Shown here: in pieces, positions 49,401 through 60,988 of the stretch
How positions within the stretch are numbered: the stretch's first letter is position 1
How the letters are laid out: the number at the start of each line of letters is the position of its first letter
DNA from: Campylorhamphus procurvoides
Taxonomy: Eukaryota > Chordata > Aves > Passeriformes > Dendrocolaptidae
DNA length: 64,000 nt
Assembly (NCBI GenBank): GCA_013396655.1
Contig: WBMV01001018.1
Location: 3,763,863 to 3,827,862 of the forward strand
Direction: 5' to 3'
Translations under genes and position numbers: made by a program
The notes under the pieces: model-generated
What the model saw: the letters and a program-made list of their open reading frames with translations, nothing else
Told to the model about the DNA's origin: nothing
The model's database searches: none

Positions 49401-50106
49401 GTAAGTGGGAGGATCCCCTGGGACCAGACACAGTGAGAGCTTGAGGTTTGCAGAAATCTCATCGTTCTGAGTAATGCAAAACCACAGGCAATAATTAGGC
49501 TCTGTTTGTGATTCTGGCAGCTGGACAGTCACTCTGCATCTGGCTTTATTTTATGGGGAAATAAATAAATAACCAAATATCGCCATTACTGCCCAGCCTC
49601 TGACAAATATTGTATTTCCTATCTGACACTTGATAAATACCGTGTTTCATACCTGGAACAGCAGCTGCCAGTTGGTCTACTGGAAGGTGTCCCTGCCCAT
49701 GGCAGGGGGCTGGAATGAGATGACCTTTAAGGTTTCTTCCAACCCAAACCATTCTGTGGTTCTGTGCTCTGAGCCTGCAGCTGCCACCCCACAGCTTAGT
49801 GCCAGAGTAGGAGGCAGGGCCAGAACCAGCTTATGGAGTGTGAGGCTGGACTTTTTCATTGCTGACTAAAATGCCCAGGTCATGGACATGTTGCTGCAGG
49901 AGTGGCCCAGGGGACAAAATTGAAGGTACTTACCTCCATGCTTTAGATATGAGCTTTACTGGGGCATGGAGAACTCAGAGGTGGGTCTGGACAGCATCCT
50001 ATAGGGGAGCACCTGAGCTGGGATTGCCACATTAGGAACACACATTCCCATCCCCACGGCATCACCTCAGCTCAGCTCACTGTTGTTCCTCTGGGCTCTC
50101 TTTCAG
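49401..50106 (+). other. FGF1: FGF1 intron 2 (706 bp)
   Basis: A phase-0 intron from GTAAGT to a CTCTCTTTCAG acceptor. It contains a short sense-oriented CR1 fragment at 49672-49766. The acceptor is followed at once by a second CAG, which gives a tandem NAGNAG site. Confidence 0.93.
49672..49766 (+). mobile_element. CR1 LINE fragment within FGF1 intron 2
   Basis: GGTCTACTGGAAGGTGTCCC, TGCCCATGGCAGGGGGCTGG and CCAAACCATTCTGTGGTTCT mark the CR1 3' end. It lies in the transcribed orientation of FGF1, about 270 bp past exon 2. Confidence 0.92.
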
Positions 50107-50301
50107 CAGTTACTGGGTGAGGAGTGCCTGTTCCTGGAAAGGATCGAAGAAAACCATTACAACACGTACATCTCCAAAATGCACGCGGATAAGAACTGGT
50201 TTGTGGGTCTGAAGAAGAATGGGAACAGCAAGCTGGGGCCGCGGACTCACTATGGCCAGAAGGCAATCCTCTTCCTCCCACTGCCCGTCTCAGCCGACTA
50301 A
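50107..50301 (+). CDS. FGF1: FGF1 coding exon 3, residues 92-155 and stop
   Basis: This exon encodes the C-terminal third of the beta-trefoil and ends VSAD then TAA at 50299-50301. With exon 2 it completes the HBGF/FGF family signature, running from Gly86 through Glu97-Cys98 and Glu102 to Tyr109. The heparin-binding loop is intact at Lys127, Lys128, Asn129, Lys133, Arg137, Gln142, Lys143 and Ala144; residue 134 is Leu instead of the human Arg. The human third cysteine (Cys132) is Ser here, so only Cys31 and Cys98 remain. Residue 116 is Met in SKMHADKNW, where human FGF1 has Lys (SKKHAEKNW). The length of 195 bases including stop equals the mammalian exon. Confidence 0.97.
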   Translation, partial: QLLGEECLFLERIEENHYNTYISKMHADKNWFVGLKKNGNSKLGPRTHYGQKAILFLPLPVSAD

Positions 50302-51237
50302 GCCCCGTTCCAGAAGCTCAGAGATGACCCCAAATCCCAAAATCCAATTGCTGTCACCTCCTTAGGGGTCCTTAGAGCTCCAAGCTTTAGGTCAAGGCTT
50401 TTACCAAACCTAGCCAAAGCAGAGCCCCTCAGCTCTGCACGAAGCTTCGCAGAGATGAGGGGAAGAGCCCTGACACCCTCCCAAGGGCCAGAGCCCCCCC
50501 AGCTCCCCCTGCCCTCTGCTGTCTGCTGTTGTGTGCCATGACCACGCTGCAGCTCCTGGGGACACACGCAGATCTGCCCTGGGCAGGCACCCAGAAACGT
50601 GCCCAAGGGCACCCCAAGGTCACCCCAGTTACCAGAGAAGTCCACGCTTTGTGTCTGCAGGCATTCTAAGGCAAAACCTCCCTGGGTATTGTGTATTAAT
50701 ATATTTATCTATCTAAGGATGTAGCCTCTAACATGCTCTCAAGCCATCCCAGATTGGACCATCAGTCCTGTTATCCGTGGCCAGCCTGGTAAACACCGGC
50801 CAATATCCTCAGTGTGTTAAGCTGAACAAGCAGGCAAAGCTCCAGCCCCAGACCTTGGCCTCCCTCACAACACCAGTAGTGCTGCCATATATTATTTGTA
50901 TTTATTTATTAAGTAAATATGTCTCTTCTACAATCTGGTCATAAGTAATTCCAGGCACCCAAGCCCCTTGATGCTGTCCCCGTGAGGAAGGGGCAGTGGC
51001 AGTCAGTGACTGATGTAAGGGTGTGATGTACAGCAGGAAGGGGCTGCATGATGGTGGCAGCACATCGCAGTCATTCTCCAGTCTGACTGCCACTGGAGCC
51101 ACTTGATGACTACCAAATCCTCTGTGAAGCTGAGTTTCTCAGCTCCTGTCATGATGTAGATCTCCCGAGCAGCTCAAGAGCCACTCCTGCCAGGGGAGAG
51201 CATCACAGGAGCACCGAGTTGCCACACCATACCCAGA

Positions 51238-51420
51238 GCATCCACAGCTTCTCTGGAAAACCTGTGCCAGAGCCTCACCCCCCTCACAGGGTGGAATTTC
51301 TCCTTGGTATCTAATCTGAATCTTCCCTTCTTCAGTTTAAAGCCATTCCTCCTTGTCCTATCCTGCCATCAAGGACAGGGACAAGAGACAAGTGCTCCCA
51401 GCAAACCCCATGAGCCATCT
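51238..51420 (-). mobile_element. CR1 LINE fragment in the FGF1 3' region
   Basis: The reversed CR1 carries CCACAGCTTCTCTGGAAAAC, GAGCCTCACCCCCCTCACAG, TCTAATCTGAATCTTCCCTT and CCTTGTCCTATCCTGCCAT segments. The 3' tail is missing. An AATAAA lies only about 16 bp after it. Confidence 0.85.
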
Positions 51421-51435
51421 CTACACCAAGAGAGG

Positions 51436-51441
51436 AATAAA
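51436..51441 (+). terminator. FGF1: Possible FGF1 poly(A) signal 1
   Basis: Canonical AATAAA about 1.13 kb after the stop codon, immediately downstream of a CR1 fragment. Confidence 0.35.
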
Positions 51442-51838
51442 AAGCATTCTGCCTTGCATATTTCTGCAGCAGCAATTAGTCACTAATTACTGCACTGATA
51501 GCATCACAGGTAATCCCGGTGCTCCTGGGCAAACAGGGAGCTGGCACAGGAATGGCAGAGCCCTGGTTGTGAAGGAGCCTGCTTCTTGCACCTTTTCATT
51601 GCCATGGTCCTCCAGTGCTGCTTCTCACCTGTGGGATCCATGTGGAAATCAAGTGGAAAGGTGAATTCTGCTAATTGTGCAGCTGCCAGCTGTTCCTCTT
51701 GTCCTTTACATTCCCATAGAGCTATACGTGGCAAGGGCAGATGGGTGGTCTTGCAAGTATTTACTCTGTGCACACTGAATGCTGGAAGGACCACAAACAT
51801 CAATTTTCAGTTTTTACTTTGAATTCCCAACAGCAAAA

Positions 51839-51861
51839 AAGGCACATTTTTAATGTGCCTT
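51839..51861. terminator. Perfect 10-bp stem-loop next to a poly(A) signal
   Basis: The arms AAGGCACATT (51839-51848) and AATGTGCCTT (51852-51861) are exact reverse complements around a 3-base T loop. AATAAA begins two bases past the right arm, at 51863-51868. Confidence 0.7.
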
Positions 51862-51862
51862 A

Positions 51863-51868
51863 AATAAA
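51863..51868 (+). terminator. FGF1: Possible FGF1 poly(A) signal 2
   Basis: Canonical AATAAA about 1.56 kb after the stop codon, directly after the perfect stem-loop. A further AATAAA is at 51949-51954. Confidence 0.4.
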
Positions 51869-53003
51869 TTTTTATACATCAACCAGATTTTAGTTCAAGA
51901 AAAAATGCTTACAAAAATATACTCTGCACAGTTGCCTTCCCCATCCAAAATAAAAGTTAAGCACAGCAGTGGCATAACTTTGGGGTTTTTCAGTATTCCT
52001 GTGTCCCAGGTAAGCCTGAAAAGGCAAACACCCATGATTTGCAATGTTGCATTATTTTCACATCTAAGCCCATGCAACATAACTCATACCACAGCAGAGG
52101 CAGCTTCCTGCAACCTTTCAGCTGGCAAGCACTCCCCCATGGAGGTGTCATCATCATCCTCATGCATTCCCTCATGCTAATGCATTCCCTCATCCTACAC
52201 CTACAGGGACACGGATCCCTCAACAGGCAGGACCCCTCCATCTCTGCCATCTGTGCTGCTCTGAACTTGTAATCGCATCATTGCAGTGAGTAAGAGTTGA
52301 GCAGTACCTGGCAGTGCCCAGTAAGGACAGAATATCTGCCAAAATCCCAGATTTCAGCCAACAAGCTGCAGGGGGAGAAAGGCCAAGAGAGGGATCCAAC
52401 CACTGCTAATGGCCCGGGCTCAGGTGCTCTGGTGGATCCAGCTTGATATTCCCATGGCAAACACAAAGCTGGGCAAGACAGAGTGATGTGGACGGCAAAC
52501 AACATCAATGCCCTTCTTAAACACTGTGGCTGCTTTCCCTGTGAAAGGCCAGGCTGTCACTCAAGTCAAAAAGTGAATGAGTGCACGAGTGGGAAATCCA
52601 GGTTTCTAATTAAACTGGAAAGTTGGAGCGTGTAATGCCGGATTTAGCTGTGCTGTCTCGCAACACCTCATTAACCCAGGGCACTCCTCGTTAGGCTTCT
52701 GCCGCTCAGAAACCACCCCCGCAGGTGCATGCTTGACACCCAACTGGGGAAAAATGTCAACACTCGGTCTGAAAAATAATCCCCAGGGAAGCCACAGTAA
52801 TTGCTTCAGAGAGACAGACAAGCCAGGATGGCATTGCCTGGGGAAACCATGTTCAGCTCCGGGAGTTTGTCCTCAGGGTGAGAGGTGAAGGGGGAAAAAA
52901 AGGAGAATAAGAAGATTTAATAAAATCATTACACTTGAAGATCTTTCCCAGTAAGTGCAGGAAGCCCAAGCATGATGTGAGAGGTTTACTGGAGTGTGAG
53001 GTA

Positions 53004-53040
53004 AAGGGAGGAAAGGAGGGGAGAAAAGAAGGAAGGAAAA
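53004..53040 (+). repeat. Purine-rich tract
   Basis: Thirty-odd bases of almost pure A and G (GGGAGGAAAGGAGGGGAGAA-type) on the plus strand. Confidence 0.7.
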
Positions 53041-53942
53041 GTGCTGCTGTGGGAGGCTCAGTTTGGTTCACAGTATCCAAGCCCTACATCAGCCAAGGGG
53101 CTCCTGGTGGGCTGGATTTCAGCCTTTTCCAGCTGCAACCCAGCACTCTCTCCTTGTGGATCTTGCCAGGATCTCACAAGGTTCCGCATCCTAAAGAGCT
53201 GGAAGAAGGAGGTGGTATAGGGAAGGTGGAGTCCTGTGGCATCCACATGCACACCTTCACCAGGGCTCTCCAAAGCCATATTTCTGCTCCCATGCCTGTC
53301 AAACCTCTTGTGTTAATGGCATCCCCCATCAGCTCTTTATTATCATAACTTTCCAATCCAGAGGGGTTCAGACAAGAGAGAGGCAATAAAGGGCCATGGG
53401 TCTCAGCTGAGCTGTGCAGGAGTGAGTCAGATAGATCTAAAAATCCACAGAGATCTTAACAGGCCCCAACCTGAACAACATGACTCCAGCAGGCAAGCTT
53501 GCAGCTGCTTAGGGCTCTGAATCCTGTCTCTTTGGCTTGGGAGTCCTCTGCAGAGATTTAAAACCTGACTACTGGTTCCTGTTTCTCCTGCAGCAGGAGG
53601 AAGGACAAGACAAGTTACCCAAAGCATTGCACTGGAGAACTGAAGCTATTTTTGTTTAAATATGACACTTAACATGAAATAAACAACACTCTGAATTATG
53701 CCATTCCTTAGGGAAGAATCTAAAACTGGGCCTAATGGCTCTCATGTGTTCTCTATGGAGGACATGAAAATGCCCAAGGTAAAAGCTGAGTTGGGTCATG
53801 CTGGACAGCCAGGTTGGGCTGCAGGGTGTGTTGAAGGGTGGGAACACCTCTGCTCCATGGGATAGATGGACCAGCGGTCCTTCAGTCCATCATGAGCTAC
53901 CTGTACATACAGGGCAGACATCCTGCCCAGCACTTCCCATCT

Positions 53943-54441
53943 TTGTGTCCAGTTCTGTGCCCTCACTCCAAGGAGAACATTGAGGGGCTGAAGTGTGTCC
54001 AGGGGAGGCAATAGAACTGGGGAAGGGTCTGGAGCACAAGGTTTATGAGGAGCAGCTGAGGGAGCTGGGGGGCTCAGCCTAGAGGAAAGAGGGCTCAGGA
54101 GGGACCTCCTTACAACTCCCTGAGAGGAGGGTGGAATCAGGTGGGGTTTGGGCTCCTCTCCCAAGGAACAAGGGACAGGACAAGAGGAAACGGCCTCAAG
54201 CTGTGCCACATGAGGTTTAGACTGGATATTAATTTCCATCCTGGAAAAATTGCCCAGCCCTGGCACAGGCTGCCCAGGGCAGTGGTGCAGTCCCCATCCC
54301 TGCAGGTATTTAAAAGCCATGTATGTACATGTGGAACTTGGTAATGTGTTTCAGTGGTGGCCTTGTCAATGCTGGAGCAGTGGTTGGACTCGACTATCCT
54401 AGAGGGCTTTTCCCACCTAAATTATTCCAAGACCCTCTGAT
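53943..54441 (+). mobile_element. CR1 LINE fragment, longest copy in the window
   Basis: It begins in the reverse-transcriptase ORF tail and 3' UTR of CR1 (TTTGTGTCCAGTTCTGTGCC), passes AGGGTCTGGAGCACAAGGTT, GAGGAGCAGCTGAGGGAGCT, GGCCTCAAGCTGTGCCACAT and GGCTGCCCAGGGCAGTGGTG, and ends at GGTTGGACTCGACTATCCTA and a CCTAAATTATTCCAAGA tail. At about 500 bp it is the only copy reaching well inside the element. Confidence 0.94.
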
Positions 54442-54469
54442 TTTCACCCAAGGAAGCCCGCACAGGGAG

Positions 54470-55330
54470 CACCAGGGCTGCTCCTCCGTCCCCGGTATCC
54501 GAGTGGGAGCGAGCGGGGACAACTTAGAGGGCGGAGGCACCGATCAATAAAGAAAATAACCAAACTCTGCCTGCCGGCACCCGGGAATTGCGCTGCCGCT
54601 CTGGAAGCGCCCGATCCGCATCCCGATCCGCGGGGTGCCCGGGAGGTGGCGGTGCGGACACACCGGGAGCACCGGGAACACCGCGCATCTCCCCCCGCGC
54701 TGGCGGACACCGAAGCGCCAGCATCTGGCTCAGCATCTGGCGGACAAATGGAGCGAGAGGAGCCGAAAGGGGCCCGCGGACCGCTGGGTGCCCCCACTTA
54801 TCATGGGATGCTCGCCCTGCGTGGGGAGGGGCTGGCCAGGGACCCCCGTGCGGAGCAGGAGGGGTAGAGCGGGGTTACCCTCCTGGCAAAACCCTCAGAG
54901 TGCCTTCTCCTTCCTCTTCCTCTCACCCCGCTGCTGCTTCGCCCATGGGACAGCGCTCGGCCCCGGCCCGATGAGCCAAACCAACCCGAGCGAGGGAGCC
55001 TGCAATAGGCTGTTATTAAACTCTGGGAACTGATGGGAATCCAAGCAAAAGGAAAGCTTGGGTTTCTGCCGCTTTCCTGTGGCTGGCATTTTGGAAAGGC
55101 GGCCGGAGGACACACACGTCTCAGGACGGGGGCTGCGGGACGCGCTGTCAGGCACCACGATGCCGTGGAGCATCATCCCCTCGGAGGCTCCGGCAAGGAC
55201 ACAACCCCAGCCTGGTGCCTCAGGATGCCCATCCCGGCAGCTCTCGCTGCCCCTGGGGTGCAGCAGCACTGCCCGTGCCCCCACCTCCACACACCCATCC
55301 CCAGCACCCGCCGCTGCACCCCAGACCTCC
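54470..55330. promoter_or_regulatory. CpG-rich block downstream of FGF1, possible orphan CpG island
   Basis: CpG density rises sharply, especially at 54480-54850 and 54950-55210, right after the long CR1 copy, and falls again by 55.35 kb. No known coding exon lies in it. It could be a promoter of an unannotated non-coding transcript, an enhancer-type orphan island, or a GC-rich remnant. Several overlapping open frames exist, as expected for GC-rich sequence. Confidence 0.45.
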
Positions 55331-57217
55331 CTCCCCACTGTCCCAAGCCTTCCTTGAGCACAGGTTATGCCAAACCACTTCAGGATGTGCTAACTGAAAC
55401 AAGCTCTTGGGACAGCACAGCTATTCCCATTTCTTCTGTGACTCTGCTTTTAGAGCCAATATCCGAAGAGTTCCTGAGCTGTGGAAAGAGTTGGGGTAAA
55501 CCTCTGGCCAGGGTAGTGGGACAGTGTAAATCCATTCAATAAAAAGGAGCAATTTCCATTGGGAAGGTCCTGTTGGGAAGAATGGGGGGATTTGCCAGAC
55601 CAAGGTCTGCCAAACCTCCACCTCACAGCATGGCCACTGTTCGTGCAGGTTGAGCTCTCTCTCAGCACGTGCAGCAATTTGTTCTGGCTAGTGAAGGTGG
55701 CCTGTGGCAAGTGCTAATCCCAGCTCCAGGGTCGAGCCCCTCAGGAGGTGGAAGAGGTCCCAGCTCACAGCCCTTGCTCCTCCCGAGACAGTGAGTATCC
55801 AAAAGCAGCAGCTTTGTGTAATCCCCACACAAAGAGGTGGTCACTGCTAATGGGTTTACCTGCTTAATTCTCCCCAGCCCTTCCTGGCTCTCAGGGTTTT
55901 CCCTTCCCCACTGACTCGGTGCTACAGGAAGCTCTGCTTCCCACATTAAGCAGATTGTCTGCAGCAGGACATGCAAATGCATTTATCCCGCTGAATTCCC
56001 GAGCTGTTACACCACGGCGTTTCCGGGATATGAATCCTCTGTCACTCACATCCTTCCCTGCCCCTTTTCCGGATCTGGGCCACAACTCATTTATCACCCA
56101 AGGCACAGAGCATCTTCAATCCCCCCAGCTCCCAAGGCGGTTCCCCTGGGATCATCTGCTGTCACCACCAAATGCCCAGAGGAACCCTGGTGCTCATGGT
56201 GACCACCAAGAATCTCCCACTCCACTGTCAGGGTTCACCCCCAACCCAGCACAGCCCCCCAGTCAGGACATCTTAGTGGTGGGTGCACTTGGGACAAGCT
56301 CAAACTACTCCCACCATGCCAAATTTACTGGCTCCCTGCAGAAATTATCCCAACATGGGTTTCCTTCTTTAGCAGGAGAGGACCTGGGAAGGAGGGTGGA
56401 TGGGCGCCCACACCCACATGTGCCAAAAGAGCTGACCTCAATTAAAAGGGCTTCTAGGCTCAGATTAGCAAATGCTGGCCCAATTCAGGAGGGAAAGGCT
56501 CTGTCACAGCACTGCTGGGCACAAAAAGCATTTCTAGGCACAGCCATGAAAAGTTACTACTTGATAACTCAGACTGCAAGGTCTGTGTTCTTTAAAGAAC
56601 AAGGCCTCAAGCTCAGGTCCAAACCCTGTTCTCCAAGGACAGCTCCAGCTTTCCAAAGCAAATCCAAGTGCAGCTCAAAGCCATCTGAATCCAATCGCTG
56701 CTCACTCGGGCAGATCCCCCTTGTCACCGAGCATGGAAATTCAATCTATGGGAAGAACTTGAAACAAAAAAAATGAAATTCTGTTTATTTTCCTAGCAGG
56801 AGTCTGGCCTAAACCCTTCACTTTTGGAGAGTCAGTAACTCTGTTGCTTCTTTTTTTACCCTCCTTTAATTACATTCTAAACTAAATGAGAACCAAGATG
56901 AAGGCTTGGGGCACTACCACGGCATCTTTGGCGAGATACACCCTGGCCGAAGGTGCAATTCCCAAACAAGACACTGCACAATGAGTTACAATTAAAATAT
57001 TGCTTTACCAATTTTTCTTAGAGCCTGGACAGGTTTTCCCCAACACAAAAAACCCAATTTTTTCTAGCCAAACAACCTGTCTAAGAAAGAGCTTGTGAAG
57101 GGCATCTATAAGAAAGGCAGACCCTGCCCTTACCATGTATACCCACAACAATACTCTGGGAGAACACACTCAGGCAACCTCATCCAGGTTCCTCCATATG
57201 CCATGTGGCCCCAGGTG

Positions 57218-57256
57218 AAGACAGAGGGAGAAAAGGAGGGAGAGAGGGAGGGACAC
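57218..57256 (+). repeat. Purine-rich tract
   Basis: About 38 bases with an AGGGAGAAAAGGAGGGAGAG-like pattern. Confidence 0.7.
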
Positions 57257-60200
57257 GTCACCTGGATGAGCTGGACAGAGCCAAATCCTGATGGTACCCA
57301 GCACCTCTGTCACCAGGCTGCTTTCTAGATGGTCCCCTTCCATTCTGAAATTTGCTCCAGAAAAAAGGATGGTGACAAAGTAGCAGGAAGGGGAAAGCAA
57401 CACAGCTGCCTCACAGTTGTCATTGCAGATGCCTTTGTGTCTGAAGGAAAAGGCACATGGACACTGTGCTTCGACATCAGCTCCAGCAACACTGTGAGGA
57501 AACCTCTCACCCCATTCACGCCCACACTGCTGTGCTGGGTGACTCCAGCTCCTTCACCACTTCAGGCTTTAACCTTCTGTGTGCACCGTGTAGTTTATAT
57601 TGTGTTAAGCCTATCTAGACAGCAAACCATTTCCCCCTGCTTAACAGCCATCCTGTTCCTCCCCAGCATCCACGGCACGCCGCTAAGCCCAAGCGATTAA
57701 CACTGTCTCCACCACGGAGCAAAGGGAGGTCCCACAGCTCTTAAACACCCTGCGCTCCCCCAGCCCACTCCAGGCTGTGGTTCTCTAACAGACCTTCTTC
57801 CCTCACAACACTTTTAACACCTTAATTCATTCTGTGCCCATGGGATGAGTGTGCACAGTGCAGCTTCATGGACCATCCTGCTCACCAAACCAGGAGCTGC
57901 TCCATCCCATTATTCCAAACCCTTCGGAGCCACCTCTTCTCCTTCCACACTGAACCGCAGGTTTTAACCTCTTTTTTCTTTTCAGTAAAATCCTTTTTCT
58001 GGTTGCACTCACTGCTCACTTAGCTCCTGTCCATTTCTGATGTCCTGCCAGTGCTGCCACAGCTCCCGCACCCCTCGGCTCCAGCCCCACTGCTGCCCTC
58101 CCAGTCTCCCAGGCCACCTCCCCATGTAACCAACCAGAAATTACACCCCACAGAAGAGTTAAACCAGCCTGGAGAGTTGCTGCTGCCCCACTTTGCTGCC
58201 TGAACACCATCCAAAAGCAATTAGGCAGCACAATAACCCTGGTCAGGAGCAGTGAGGTTCTGCAGGGACAGACGACGCGACAGCCGCAGCACTGACCACC
58301 CCGTTCTCTCCAGGATTTTTGCCCCAAAGCCATTTCCATTCACGAACATGAATTCTGTTTTCTTTCCTCAAGCTGCCAGTGCTGAACCCCCAGCCTAGTC
58401 TCTCCCTTCCTCACAGTTTTTGCCTTCTGGCCCTGTCCCCACACAGTTGTCCCCCCAGGGCACAAGAACCCCAAGCAGCCCTGTAGGGCCAACACAAACT
58501 GCCATTGGGACGCCACCCATAATGCTGACAAAGCTGCAAATAAGTAAGTGTTGAAAATAAGAAGAAAAGAATAAATAAAAGGACCCAGAGGAAGGAATCT
58601 GCTTGGAGAACAGCTCCATCTGGGCTTGGCACCGGGGCACACTCACCACATCACTGCTAAAGGGACAATGGGTCCTGGCCAGAGACAGAGCTGCTGGCTC
58701 TGACCCCACAGGGATTCAGCCAGTTCAAACACCGAGGGTGCAGGAATTCTCTGCTGAAACAGGGGACACACAGCCAGGGATTCCTGAAAAAATAAAATAG
58801 GTGGATGCTTCCTTCACTTCCCTGCCCTGGCAGACTAGGCAGTGTCTCCAACATGAGGAGCTGGGGGGCTGTGACCAACATCACCTCAGGTCTCTGTCCC
58901 ACGAATCATCACTTCCTGACAATGCTTTATTTACCTCATGTGTTTATTTTCTATACGGTTTGTCCTGAAATATGGCCATTTGGACTTTCTAGGCTTTCCT
59001 GTCCCGCTGGGGTAAACTCAACATGTGGAATGACAGGGGAGAGGGAATCAGCCAGTGCTGCTATTATTGTGCTCTGGCTTCTGTCAGCTCCACAGAGGCT
59101 CTATGGGCTTTGGGGTTTTTGTTTTTTTTTTAGCTGAACTGGTGCTTTTAACACTTGATAGCTTTAATCTTTTCAGAAATTAGAAATAGAAAAAAAGCTC
59201 TGCTGAGATCTACTTTTCCAGGTTTTCATGCAAATAAGAATCTCTCAGGTGGGTGATCTCTCTGGGTGACTGCTGGGATGTGCCAATCGAGCAGCGACTG
59301 CAGGCCCTGTGCTCCTCCATCTCACCAGGACCTTAATTCTGTGCATTTTGAGTCAGAGTATCTCTGTGATGATTACAGCAGGATGTTCAGCCCCAGCTGA
59401 AGCAGTGCCATGGCCATCCCCCAATCCAAGGATCAAGAATAAGAATTAAAAGGAAAAAACCAAACTCTTTGAAATCAGTTTTAAGTAAACAAAAAATTGA
59501 TCTCACAAGCTTCAGTAACCACAAGCATAAATTTGGGTTTGGCTAGGCTCTGTGTTTTGCTTGGGTTCCTCTGCATCACATATGAAGCCTATTTTAGGAT
59601 GATTTGCTTGAGTGGTTCAGCACATCACCAGGGCCAACATGCACTCCACAGTCACCCAGGAGCCACTGCTGTCCCCACGGCCACCCTAGAGCTGTGAGAG
59701 GCAGAGCTGGTCTGCAGGGCACACAAAGTCCTGTATCCCCTGGGCTCCTACTACCCTGGCCAAGCTCTGGCATGAATCCTCCCACTCATCTGGTCACTTC
59801 TCCTGCTGCTGGACAAGTTCTCAGCTATGCTGAGCCTGCTGCCTGTTTTTATCCACAGCTGAACAACCTGGAAGGAGTCCCTGAATGCCTGTCCTTGCCC
59901 CAGGAGAGGCAGCCATGGCAGCTGTCACCTCCCCAGGCGAGGGACAGAGGCACAGCTCACCCAGGCATCTCCACATTGCCACAGCTCCAGCCATGCAAGC
60001 TCAGCTGTGGAGGGAGGGAAGCCAGAGCGTGCCAGGGCCCTGCCTGATGAGTGTCAGGAGAATTACAGAGCTGCACAGAACATCTCACCACTGCGCTTTC
60101 CGGAGAGATAAGGGCCCGGGGGCGGCGTTCCTTGGCCAGGGATTGAGCTCCTGTGCTCCCAGCCAGAGGGAAGGCAGGGATCCGCTGACAGCCTGAACAC

Positions 60201-60924
60201 TCCTCTGCTTCCCAGCCCTGCCATCAGCCCCAACAGCAGCTACTGCCTGCCCCGAGTTATCTCAGTGCTCACAGAACACGCTCCTGTGGTCAAAAGTTCC
60301 TCCCTCCCTACCTCTGGCAAAGCTGGGACTGTGGGAACAAGGAGCAGAGTCATTCACTCATCCTCAGAGGAGAGGGGATGCTGGGCTTAGCCAGACCCCC
60401 AGGGCGAGGGGAGCTTAGCAGGGCTGGGGAGAGTGCTGGAGGGGGGCTCTTGCAGAAGCACCAAATCCAGCACAGAACTGTGCAAGCTGCTGTGAAATAA
60501 AAGTATTAATTGCTAGGGCTGACACGTCACTGATGAGGCTGAAGGTCACACTCAGCTGGGGTTTTACCTACCAAATTCATGCCCATAAAACAGTGACAGC
60601 TCATCCCCACGTACTCAGCATTCAAAGAATGACTGCTTTTACCTTTCAAAGCTCTCTGCTTAAAAAATATATCTAATTGGCACAACAGTAGATTGGCTTC
60701 GTTTATTCATTCACCATGAGTAAATTTTTCATTTTTCCAGAATCCCAACGCAGAAATCCTCCCCACTGAGATAGACAGGACATGCTTTTAGTGGTTTAGC
60801 AGCCGTGCATCCTGTGTGTCCTTTGTGACAGCCACGAGTCCCACTGCAGCACTGCCAGACTGCACCAAGTACATCTGCACTTTTGTAGTAACTTCAATAT
60901 AAATATATATTTATATCAAATCCA

Positions 60925-60988
60925 GGAGTTGGACTCAATGATCCTTGTGGGTCCCTTCCAACTCAGGAAGTATACTATGATTCCCTGA
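60925..60988 (+). mobile_element. CR1-like terminal fragment
   Basis: GGAGTTGGACTCAATGATCC, TTGTGGGTCCCTTCCAACTC and the ATACTATGATTCCCTGA end match the terminus of the same subtype as the copy at 24.05 kb. Confidence 0.85.

Larger units (their letters stand above)
50302..51868 (+). other. FGF1: FGF1 3' UTR and downstream transcribed region (end uncertain)
   Basis: Sequence after the stop codon shows AT-rich motifs at 50690-50720 and 50886-50930 (ATTTA words typical of unstable messages). AATAAA signals lie at 51436-51441, 51863-51868 and 51949-51954. Mammalian FGF1 has a 3' UTR of several hundred bases to a few kilobases, so any of these could be used. The end chosen here is the signal next to a perfect stem-loop; this is inference. 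Confidence 0.5.

Noticed and set aside
45328..50301. The possibility that FGF1 is a retrocopy or pseudogene.
   Set aside because: All three coding exons are intact, with phase-matched GT-AG introns and a full 155-residue reading frame.
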